Part shown: positions 18,931 to 24,000 of the stretch, one piece after another | Layout of the letters: every line of letters begins with the position of its first letter | How positions within the stretch are numbered: position 1 is the first letter of the stretch | Origin: a virus | DNA length: 24,000 nucleotides | Direction: 5' to 3' (one strand) | IMG/VR virus record: IMGVR_UViG_3300008954_000275 | Span: 1-24,000 of that record | Notes under the pieces: model-generated | The model's input: only the letters and a program-made list of their open reading frames with translations | The model's database searches: none | Told to the model about the DNA's origin: nothing | Position numbers and translations under genes: made by a program

Positions 18931-19470
18931 ATGAGTAGTGAAAAATTGACTGAATTTGATGACATCATTAAGGTGGTCTTAAAGCACGAGGGTGGATACG
19001 TTGACGATCCAGATGATCGTGGCGGGGCTACTAATTGGGGTGTTACTCAAAAGGTCTATGAAGATTATGTCGGCTATTCTTGTAATAAAGAAGAAATTAA
19101 GAATATGAATCAGGAAGTGGCGGAGGAAATTTATTTTGAGAAATTCTGGAAGCCGTCTAAGGCGGAGAGACTTCCACCAGAAATTAGACAGACTTATTTT
19201 GATATGTGTGTGAATCATGGTCAGGGTGGAGCAGTAAAAATCTTACAACAAGCGTGTAATAATAAACGCAAGCCAGATAATCAGATTGATGTAGATGGTG
19301 GTATTGGCCCTAATACTATTCGAGCTGCAGCTAATCTCAAGGATTGGGAACTCCGAGTCGAGAGATCTGGTTTCTATTGGAATTTGGTTTATGATGGAGC
19401 TAAGTATACCAAACGTACTAGTCAGGTCAAATTTATTCGGGGATGGATACGTCGATGTTTCGATTTGTAG
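18931..19470 (+). CDS. GH108-family endolysin (peptidoglycan muramidase)
   Basis: A 179-residue soluble enzyme predicted to cleave peptidoglycan for host lysis. The N-terminal GH108 signature is KHEGGYVDDPDDRGGATNWG, with Glu20 the expected catalytic acid, followed by VTQKVYEDY. YFDMCVNHGQGGAVKILQQA and DGGIGPNTIRAA are the usual second half, ending in the predicted peptidoglycan-binding segment SQVKFIRGWIRRC. No signal peptide or SAR helix is seen, so release should need a holin. The stop lies inside the next gene (16-nt overlap). Confidence 0.92.
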   Translation: MSSEKLTEFDDIIKVVLKHEGGYVDDPDDRGGATNWGVTQKVYEDYVGYSCNKEEIKNMNQEVAEEIYFEKFWKPSKAERLPPEIRQTYFDMCVNHGQGGAVKILQQACNNKRKPDNQIDVDGGIGPNTIRAAANLKDWELRVERSGFYWNLVYDGAKYTKRTSQVKFIRGWIRRCFDL

Positions 19471-20135
19471 GCCCTCCTGTAGATATAAAGCCGCTCGAAC
19501 GTAAAAACATAAATGGCAAACGTCATTATGTGGTTGGTGATGATTACTACCCGTCTGTTACTTCTGTGACGGGTAGCATTCCCGGCAAAGCAGAAGGTCT
19601 GGCTAAATGGAGAAAGAGAGTCGGTGAGGAAAAAGCTAATAAAATTTCATCTACGGCTTCACGTAGAGGAACCAAGATGCATGAGATTTGTGAAGCATAT
19701 CTCAAGGGTGTAGATTACACAGTAAAGGCTTCACCCGATGCGTTAGAAATGTTTGGGTATATTAGGGGTATTCTGGATTCTAAGATTACTGATATTTTTG
19801 GATTGGAAGAAAGAATATATTCACATCATTTGAAGTTGGCGGGTACGGTAGACTGTATTGCTGAATGGGATGGCACTCTGTCAGTGATAGATTTTAAAAC
19901 AAGTCTTAGACCTAAGAAAACAGAATGGGTCGAGGATTACTTTATGCAGGCCTGTGCATATTCTATTATGTGGGAAGAATTGACAGGCATGCCGGTTCCT
20001 AGATTGAATTTGGTGTTTTCAATAGTCAACTCAACACCAGAATTGGATTCTCAGATTTTTAGTGATAAGAGAGATAATTGGGTAGATCCATTATTAGATG
20101 CTATAGAATATTATAATAAGATAAAAGGTGATTGA
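19455..20135 (+). CDS. PD-(D/E)XK nuclease, RecB/Cas4-like
   Basis: A 226-residue protein from ATG 19455 (ATG 19443 is in frame but inside the endolysin gene). RecB-family nuclease motifs are in order: GTKMHEICEAYLKG (motif with His76), GTVDCIAEW (Asp133), VIDFKTS (Asp146, Lys148) and the QxxxY motif MQACAYS (Gln165, Tyr169). These make a single-domain exonuclease, similar to those in T4-like cyanophages. Probable role: DNA processing in recombination or host DNA breakdown. Confidence 0.88.
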   Translation: MFRFVGPPVDIKPLERKNINGKRHYVVGDDYYPSVTSVTGSIPGKAEGLAKWRKRVGEEKANKISSTASRRGTKMHEICEAYLKGVDYTVKASPDALEMFGYIRGILDSKITDIFGLEERIYSHHLKLAGTVDCIAEWDGTLSVIDFKTSLRPKKTEWVEDYFMQACAYSIMWEELTGMPVPRLNLVFSIVNSTPELDSQIFSDKRDNWVDPLLDAIEYYNKIKGD

Positions 20136-20136
20136 T

Positions 20137-20970
20137 ATGAATCAAAATGAACTACATGATAAGATCTTATATCCAGTAACCAGAGTAAAAGCTGGTAAAG
20201 CTGGTGGCAGTGGTGTGTTGGTATATAGTGAACCAGATCCTAATGATGCTGGTAAGAATATTAATATTGTGCTGACCTGTCAGCACGTTATTGATGGTGC
20301 TATTTCAGTAAAGGATGAATGGGATTCACTACTCAAAAGGGAAATTAAAAAGGACATCATGGAAGAAGTTTCAGTAGAAATTTTTGATTATGATGGTTCT
20401 AAGATTGCTTCGGCTAATAGTTCACAAGCCGAGATAATCGCCTATGATAAAGGACACGATCTTGCCGCTGTTAAATTACATAATAGTCGTCCACAGGAGC
20501 ATGTTGCATCAATTTATCCGAAAGACGATATTGATGGTCTGCGATTATTTGATGAGGTATGGACAAGTGGATGTAGCTTGTTACATGATCCATTTTCTAA
20601 TAAGGGCGAGTTGACATATCTACGTGAAATGATTGACCAGAAATCTTATATCATGTATAATGCTCCTTCCATTTTTGGAAACTCAGGTGGTGGTGTATTT
20701 CATGGTAATGGAACATTGCTAGGTTTGTGTTCACGTATTACGAATATTCAGTTAGGGTTCGGGATTGATGTTATGACTTGGATGGGATTTGGTACGCACC
20801 CATCGAGGTTGTATGAGTTTTTCGAGCATCATGAATTACAATTTATCTATGATGGTTCGGATTATTACGATGCACAGGAACGTCGCAAGGTACGTCAACG
20901 AAAATCACTCCGTCATCTATTCATAGAAGAAAAGGATGCTGATAAGGTTGATGTAGCTGAGCAGTCTTAA
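20137..20970 (+). CDS. Trypsin-like serine protease
   Basis: A 277-residue protein with a complete chymotrypsin-fold triad: His50 in LTCQHVI, Asp108 in KGHDLAAVKL and Ser183 in FGNSGGGVF, followed by GTLLGLCSRI, as in DegP/S1-family trypsin-like domains. No signal peptide or PDZ domain. The C-terminal part (FFEHHELQFIYDG, then a basic RRKVRQRKSLRH and acidic end) is unusual. ATG 20137 is preferred over GTG 20128 because AAAGGTG falls at the right spacing. A target cannot be inferred; prohead maturation proteases of T4 (gp21) belong to another fold. Confidence 0.87.
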   Translation: MNQNELHDKILYPVTRVKAGKAGGSGVLVYSEPDPNDAGKNINIVLTCQHVIDGAISVKDEWDSLLKREIKKDIMEEVSVEIFDYDGSKIASANSSQAEIIAYDKGHDLAAVKLHNSRPQEHVASIYPKDDIDGLRLFDEVWTSGCSLLHDPFSNKGELTYLREMIDQKSYIMYNAPSIFGNSGGGVFHGNGTLLGLCSRITNIQLGFGIDVMTWMGFGTHPSRLYEFFEHHELQFIYDGSDYYDAQERRKVRQRKSLRHLFIEEKDADKVDVAEQS

Positions 20971-20981
20971 AGGAGAAGCTT

Positions 20982-21353
20982 ATGCCGGTATATTTAGATG
21001 ATAAGGACGCAATTCAAGAAACTGTTAAAAAGTATCTACAGGGTGTGAACTGTAGTGTAGCCGAATTTATGGCTTATATCTATATGGATAAACAAGGTCT
21101 ATACTTGATTGATGATTCTAGTAACGAATATGACGAATTGATCGAGAAAGTTAAGGCCGAACATCCAAGTCAATCTGATATTACTATTGTTGATGAAATA
21201 ACAGAAGTTATGGAAAAACAAGAGCGAGAGTATATCAGGGGTTGGATGGATCAAGCTATGAAAATGGATAACCTAAGAAAATCTATAAGAGGTGAATTCG
21301 TTGAAGATCTTGAAAAAGAATGTCAAACGGGTGATCTTTCTATTAGTTGCTAG
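20982..21353 (+). CDS. 123-residue acidic protein of unknown function
   Basis: ATG 20982 with AAAGGAGAAG upstream. Helical and acidic (DDKDAIQETVKKYLQGVNCS; EYDELIEKVKAEHPSQSDIT; IVDEITEVMEKQEREYIRGW). Unrecognised. Its 3' end overlaps the lipoprotein gene by about 50 nt in another frame. Confidence 0.68.
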   Translation: MPVYLDDKDAIQETVKKYLQGVNCSVAEFMAYIYMDKQGLYLIDDSSNEYDELIEKVKAEHPSQSDITIVDEITEVMEKQEREYIRGWMDQAMKMDNLRKSIRGEFVEDLEKECQTGDLSISC

Positions 21354-21666
21354 TGTTCTAGTTGGGTGTGTGCCGGTATACCGGCACCACCTAGAACCTA
21401 TTGATAGTATTATAATACAGGAGCAGATAGAGTATGTCTATATACCAAGATACAGACCACGACCTATGTATCAATGGGCAGGTATATGGTATGATGAGCC
21501 GTATAGGTATATACCATATCAAGATAGATGGGGTCGAGTAGCTCCTAGAAAAATTCCCAAAAGACTCTATGATAAAATTGAAAGACAAGCACCAGTAAAA
21601 CCTATAACACCACGTAGGCCTATAAATGGACGAACGAAGATTAGGCGAAGGGTAAAACGTCGATAA
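21301..21666 (+). CDS. Lipoprotein with basic Tyr/Pro/Arg-rich body, TTG start
   Basis: I start at TTG 21301 because AGGTGA sits 5 nt upstream; GTG 21292 overlaps that ribosome-binding site. The N-terminus is a good lipoprotein signal: basic KILKKNVKR, hydrophobic VIFLLVASV and lipobox LVGC. The 99-residue mature part is rich in Tyr, Pro and Arg (YVYIPRYRPRPMYQWAGIWY) with a very basic C-terminus. This could be an outer-membrane spanin-like lysis lipoprotein or another periplasmic protein. Codons just after the lipobox Cys hold an 18-bp perfect palindrome. Confidence 0.7.
   Translation: MKILKKNVKRVIFLLVASVLVGCVPVYRHHLEPIDSIIIQEQIEYVYIPRYRPRPMYQWAGIWYDEPYRYIPYQDRWGRVAPRKIPKRLYDKIERQAPVKPITPRRPINGRTKIRRRVKRR
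21370..21387 (+). repeat. 18-bp perfect palindrome
   Basis: GTGCCGGTATACCGGCAC reads identically on both strands. It lies in the lipoprotein gene just after the lipobox codons. A fully GC-flanked palindrome of this length is uncommon in this AT-rich window; it could be a protein-binding site, an mRNA hairpin or chance. Confidence 0.7.
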
Positions 21667-21670
21667 TGAT

Positions 21671-22084
21671 ATGTCTGAAGAAATTCTCAAGAAACGAATT
21701 AAAGAAACCCACGACAGTGAATGGATTAGGTTTAGTGGTCTACATTCACTGTTGGCGATTGCTTTACCTATTTTGAGTGAGTTTGAAGGTGTTGGTGAGA
21801 GTGTGTTTATGGTCATGGGCGGAACTGCTGCAGTTACTGTGTTTTCGATATTAATGAAAATAGCCAGAGTTACTTGTGCTGTACAGACTATTTATGCAGA
21901 ACAAGATGAGATGAATGAAAAAGAACACTCAGAGTATGTAGGTAAAGTTGTGGCAGAGAGACAACGTAGAAAAGAATCAAAATATGCTACTAGTCCACCT
22001 GAGGCTAAAGTAGAACCATTGTATATGAGTCCGACAGAATGGCAAGAAGAATTAATGAAAAAAATTAGAGAAAAACGAAATTAA
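21671..22084 (+). CDS. Two-TM holin-like membrane protein
   Basis: A 137-residue protein. Short charged N-terminus, hydrophobic segments at about 24-38 (LHSLLAIALPILSEF) and 44-66 (VFMVMGGTAAVTVFSILMKI), then a long charged cytoplasmic-type tail with Glu/Lys/Arg (EQDEMNEKEHSEYVGKVVAE). Size and layout fit a holin or other small inner-membrane protein. It is the last gene of the block that includes the endolysin and the lipoprotein. The holin role is inferred from context. Confidence 0.66.
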   Translation: MSEEILKKRIKETHDSEWIRFSGLHSLLAIALPILSEFEGVGESVFMVMGGTAAVTVFSILMKIARVTCAVQTIYAEQDEMNEKEHSEYVGKVVAERQRRKESKYATSPPEAKVEPLYMSPTEWQEELMKKIREKRN

Positions 22085-22085
22085 A

Positions 22086-22124
22086 CTAAACCTTTTTAGC
22101 TGGCATACGTCTAATATGGTGTAT
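22086..22124 (+). promoter_or_regulatory. Class B promoter-like element, copy 4
   Basis: CTAAACCTTT (22086-22095), 11 bp, ACGTCTAATATGGTGTATG (22107-22125), then AAAAGGACAG. It begins right after the stop of the holin-like gene and is the only promoter-like sequence upstream of the flagellin operon and gp33-gp59 that I can see. It is identical over the core to copy 2. Confidence 0.65.
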
Positions 22125-22140
22125 GTATTAAAAGGACAGA

Positions 22141-22217
22141 TAGACTCCCAAGTGTTATTTAACCCAAGCGAGTCTATTGAGGAAAGCCGGCCTTCCGATT
22201 AGATATAATTGGTCGGC
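22141..22217 (+). other. Structured 5' leader of the flagellin operon
   Basis: Between the class B element and the first ATG (22241), two stems can be drawn: TAGACTC (22141-22147) with GAGTCTA (22170-22176), and GCCGGCC (22186-22192) with GGTCGGC (22211-22217, one G-T). The loop of the first contains CCCAAG twice. The second overlaps an alternative pairing of CCGATT with AATTGG, so two mutually exclusive folds exist near the ribosome-binding site (GGAG at 22230-22233). Could be a regulatory RNA element; no known riboswitch class is recognised. Confidence 0.45.
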
Positions 22218-22240
22218 ACGATGTAAATTGGAGATATAGT

Positions 22241-22411
22241 ATGAGTGAAGAACGGTTAGAGGAAATTGAAGTGGATTTGGATGATGATCTTTTTGATAAG
22301 ATTGTTAGACATTTAGGAACGGATGAGCCAGAAGTAATTTCGGAATGGGTTTCGGAAGTGGTCAAGACAGTGTTTACAGAATATTTGGACAAGGAGATGC
22401 AAGATGATTAA
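22241..22411 (+). CDS. 56-residue acidic protein, first gene of flagellin operon
   Basis: ATG 22241 with TTGGAG about 8 nt upstream, directly after the structured leader. Product MSEERLEEIEVDLDDDLFDK onward, strongly acidic, with helical EVISEWVSEVVKTVFTEYLD. Size and style suggest a small regulatory or chaperone-like partner, but no family is recognised. Overlaps the next gene by 8 nt. Confidence 0.65.
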   Translation: MSEERLEEIEVDLDDDLFDKIVRHLGTDEPEVISEWVSEVVKTVFTEYLDKEMQDD

Positions 22412-22619
22412 TACTTATGGTGTAAAGCAAATGAATTCGGTGGACTACTATCGTGTCTTCTTAGAGATTCAAGCTGCTAAACAATCTGAACGTTTGAGTA
22501 TGAAGACGGAATTAGCAACTCATGAACGTGAGAAGCACATGATCAATGTTCAGATCAAAGAAAATAATAACGTTATGGCTCCAAGAAAATGGGGTTCTAA
22601 CTTAGATGTGAAAGCATGA
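22404..22619 (+). CDS. 71-residue helical protein upstream of flagellin
   Basis: ATG 22404 with AAGGAG 7 nt upstream. A mostly helical product (DYYRVFLEIQAAKQSERLSM; KTELATHEREKHMINVQIKE), basic at the C-terminus. Adjacent to the flagellin gene, so it may serve it (secretion chaperone or anchor), but its sequence matches no flagellar chaperone I know (FliS is longer and different). Confidence 0.62.
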   Translation: MINTYGVKQMNSVDYYRVFLEIQAAKQSERLSMKTELATHEREKHMINVQIKENNNVMAPRKWGSNLDVKA

Positions 22620-22643
22620 TGAAAGATGAAAGAGGTAAATTGT

Positions 22644-23474
22644 ATGTTGAGTGGACTAACAGCAAAAACATTGGGTAGGTATCAAGAAGCAACTCGGATG
22701 ATTGAGGAATCAATGTCAAGGTTGGCGTCAGGAACAGCTGATATTGGTTCAGCTGATAAAATTAAAGTGGGTAGGATCAACAACACTATTCACACCTTAC
22801 AGACAGCAAACAAGGTAGTCAAACAGAATCAAGATTTGTTAGAAACTGCTTTAGCTGGAACCGATGCTATTACAGCTGTTGTCATTAAGATGAAAGAGGT
22901 AGCAGCTGAAGCACAGGATGACCAGTTGACAGCTAATCAACGACAAGCTCTGGTGGATGAATACAATGAACTAGCTAAAGAAATTGATTATGTAGCCAAG
23001 AATACTGAATATGATGGTACAGAATTGATTGATGGTTCATTTGGAACTAAGAGCTTTGTTATTGATGGTGTTAATACAGACCAGACTGTCAGTGTTGCGT
23101 TGGGTGATCTTACACTGGAAGGTCTGAAGGTTGGTGCTTATACTGATGCTAATAATCAGGCAGTCACAGCATCGGCATTGGATACTGTAGCTAATGCTGA
23201 AGATGCAGTTACCAGATTGGAAACAGCTTTGTCTACATTAGAAGGTGAACGGTCTAATCAGTTAGCTAAGATCGAAAGATTTGACTTTACGATTTCTCAT
23301 ATGGAACGTATGATTTCTATGAATGAGGAATCCATATCAAGTATTAATGATTTTGATGAAGCTGCAGAGATGGCTAAGTTGACCAGTTATAGAATCGAAC
23401 AACAGACAGCTATGGCACTGATGGCACAAGCACAACAGTTATCTGCTAGCGTTTTACAACTTTTACAAGGATGA
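22644..23474 (+). CDS. Flagellin-like protein
   Basis: A 276-residue protein homologous to bacterial flagellin, the filament subunit. ATG 22644 has AGAGG 8 nt upstream; ATG 22626 lacks one. The N-terminal D0/D1 part shows MIEESMSRLASG (about 20-30), TANKVVKQNQDLLETALAGT, MKEVAAEAQDDQLTANQRQA and EIDYVAKNTEYDGTELIDGS, matching the flagellin signature order (RLSSG..., QTAEGAL..., IRELAVQA..., EFNGTKLLDG). The C-terminal D1/D0 part shows SALDTVANAEDAVTRLETAL, RFDFTISHMERM, SINDFDEAAEMAKLTSYRIE and QQTAMALMAQAQQLSASVLQ then LLQG. The variable middle is very short, so it is a minimal flagellin. Whether it enters host filaments, the virion or neither is unknown. Confidence 0.93.
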   Translation: MLSGLTAKTLGRYQEATRMIEESMSRLASGTADIGSADKIKVGRINNTIHTLQTANKVVKQNQDLLETALAGTDAITAVVIKMKEVAAEAQDDQLTANQRQALVDEYNELAKEIDYVAKNTEYDGTELIDGSFGTKSFVIDGVNTDQTVSVALGDLTLEGLKVGAYTDANNQAVTASALDTVANAEDAVTRLETALSTLEGERSNQLAKIERFDFTISHMERMISMNEESISSINDFDEAAEMAKLTSYRIEQQTAMALMAQAQQLSASVLQLLQG

Positions 23475-23575
23475 TTTACTATACTATACCGTGTGCTACC
23501 TATTGGTTCGATTTTGAAATGGGTAGTGTACGGTATACTTTCAAAGTAGAGATGTATGAAAGAATTGATGACTGA
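23471..23575 (+). CDS. 34-residue small protein
   Basis: ATG 23471 overlaps the flagellin stop (ATGA), and the frame ends at 23575 inside the gp33 start region. Product MIYYTIPCATYWFDFEMGSV followed by RYTFKVEMYERIDD, aromatic and beta-strand-like. The double overlap suggests coupling between flagellin and gp33 translation. Unrecognised, small, moderate confidence. Confidence 0.42.
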   Translation: MIYYTIPCATYWFDFEMGSVRYTFKVEMYERIDD

Positions 23576-23813
23576 GGAAGAGCAGTTAATGAATCAATTG
23601 ATTCAAAATAAAAGCAAATTTACTTTTGCAATAGAGAAAATTAGAAAGGATTTTGAAATGTCATATATTGATTCTATAATTTATTATTGTGATGAACATG
23701 ATATTGAACTTAGCATTGTGGATAGTTTGGTTACACCAAACCTAAAAGAGAAACTTGAAGCAGAAGCAGTTGAGTTGAATTTTCTCCCTAGAGGTGGAGT
23801 CTTACCTATTTAA
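23556..23813 (+). CDS. 33: gp33-like late-transcription coactivator
   Basis: An 85-residue protein matching the conserved core of T4 gp33, the RNA polymerase-binding coactivator that links the sliding clamp gp45 to late promoters. FTFAIEKIRKDFEMSYIDSI corresponds to the T4 segment with IEKMVEEFGMSYLEA, and LKEKLEAEAVELNFL to IIEKIQSEAIDENLL. Shorter than T4 gp33 (112 residues), lacking part of the N-terminal region and the extended C-terminal clamp-binding tail. The order 33 then 59 is as in T4. ATG 23556 is used; ATG 23568 is an alternative. Confidence 0.85.
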   Translation: MKELMTEEEQLMNQLIQNKSKFTFAIEKIRKDFEMSYIDSIIYYCDEHDIELSIVDSLVTPNLKEKLEAEAVELNFLPRGGVLPI

Positions 23814-24000
23814 TGGATGCATTAGATACCTATGTTGTTTATATGGCTTTGAAACTTCATTTTACGTCTAAAAACTACGATTATTTTCGTAGCAACGGTA
23901 GAGTGAAGGTGAATCCAGAGACATTTTATAAACGTAATGATAGGTGGCTTTTCACTAAGATTGGTGAAAAGCATTCGGATGAGGAAGTAGTTGAATACTT
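23813..24000 (+). CDS. 59: gp59-like loader of replicative helicase (3' end outside window)
   Basis: The first 62 residues of a T4 gp59 homologue, which loads the gp41 helicase at forks and recombination intermediates. VVYMALKLHFTSKNYDYFRS followed by FYKRNDRWLFTKIGEKHSDE matches the T4 pattern YLMIKQHMNGKYDVIKYNW and YQKRRDKYFFQKLSEKY. ATG 23813 overlaps the gp33 stop (TAATG). The frame is open to the window edge; the T4 protein is 217 residues. Confidence 0.88.
   Translation, partial: MDALDTYVVYMALKLHFTSKNYDYFRSNGRVKVNPETFYKRNDRWLFTKIGEKHSDEEVVEY

Noticed and set aside
22177-22209. TTGAGG ... TATAAT upstream of the flagellin operon as a sigma70 promoter.
   Set aside because: The spacer is 21 bp and the -10 lies in the loop of a predicted hairpin; the class B element is a better candidate.
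1-24000. CRISPR arrays, insertion sequences, integrase or attachment sites.
   Set aside because: I saw no regularly spaced repeats, transposase or recombinase motifs, or terminal repeats; the repeats found are promoters and short inverted repeats.

Overview
The window is part of a T4-like (tailed, contractile-tail type) bacteriophage genome with a probably Gram-negative host. The assignment rests on both edges. The left edge carries the C-terminal two thirds of a T4-type RNase H (rnh). The right edge carries a gp33 homologue (late-transcription coactivator) followed by the start of gp59 (loader of the gp41 replicative helicase). In T4 these genes are near neighbours (rnh, dsbA, 33, 59). Here about 23 kb of accessory DNA lies between them. 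Two lipobox proteins and an endolysin agree with a Gram-negative host. Everything I can support is on the + strand; the DNA is AT-rich and genes are packed with ATGA or TAATG overlaps.

Layout. 1-2450: rnh, a DUF6433-type protein, a HAD-fold phosphatase-like protein and a string of tiny proteins. 2450-3500: three tRNAs (Pro-UGG, Ala-UGC, Thr-UGU) mixed with small genes. 3500-9006: a promoter-rich stretch with a large metallopeptidase-like/VWA protein and a MoxR/CobS-like AAA+ ATPase, which resemble the two halves of a CobS/CobT-type chaperone pair, plus an orphan 212-residue protein ending in a clear intrinsic terminator. 9009-14441: an OB-fold-like protein, many small coiled-coil and membrane proteins, a GspC-like protein whose tail overlaps a second reading frame, and a lipoprotein. 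14444-17250: FmdB-type zinc ribbon, SemiSWEET-like PQ-loop protein, ATP-dependent DNA ligase and ThyX. 17240-22084: membrane proteins, a second FmdB-like zinc ribbon, a GH108 endolysin, a RecB-family PD-(D/E)XK nuclease, a trypsin-like serine protease, a lipoprotein and a holin-like protein. 22086-23575: a promoter, a structured leader and an operon encoding a flagellin homologue. 23556-24000: gp33 and gp59.

Regulation. Two repeated promoter-like families stand out. Class A (five copies) has TTGAC[A/T], an 18-bp spacer, and TATAAT preceded by TGG; it looks like a strong host-sigma70 (early) promoter. Class B (four copies) has CTAAACCTTT, 11-12 bp, then ACGTCTAATATGGTGTA; it matches no standard T4 early, middle or late consensus that I know and may be this phage's own promoter class.

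The most unusual content is the phage-encoded flagellin with its own class B promoter and leader, the peptidase/VWA plus AAA+ pair, the SemiSWEET-like transporter, and a 267-nt stretch apparently coding in two frames.
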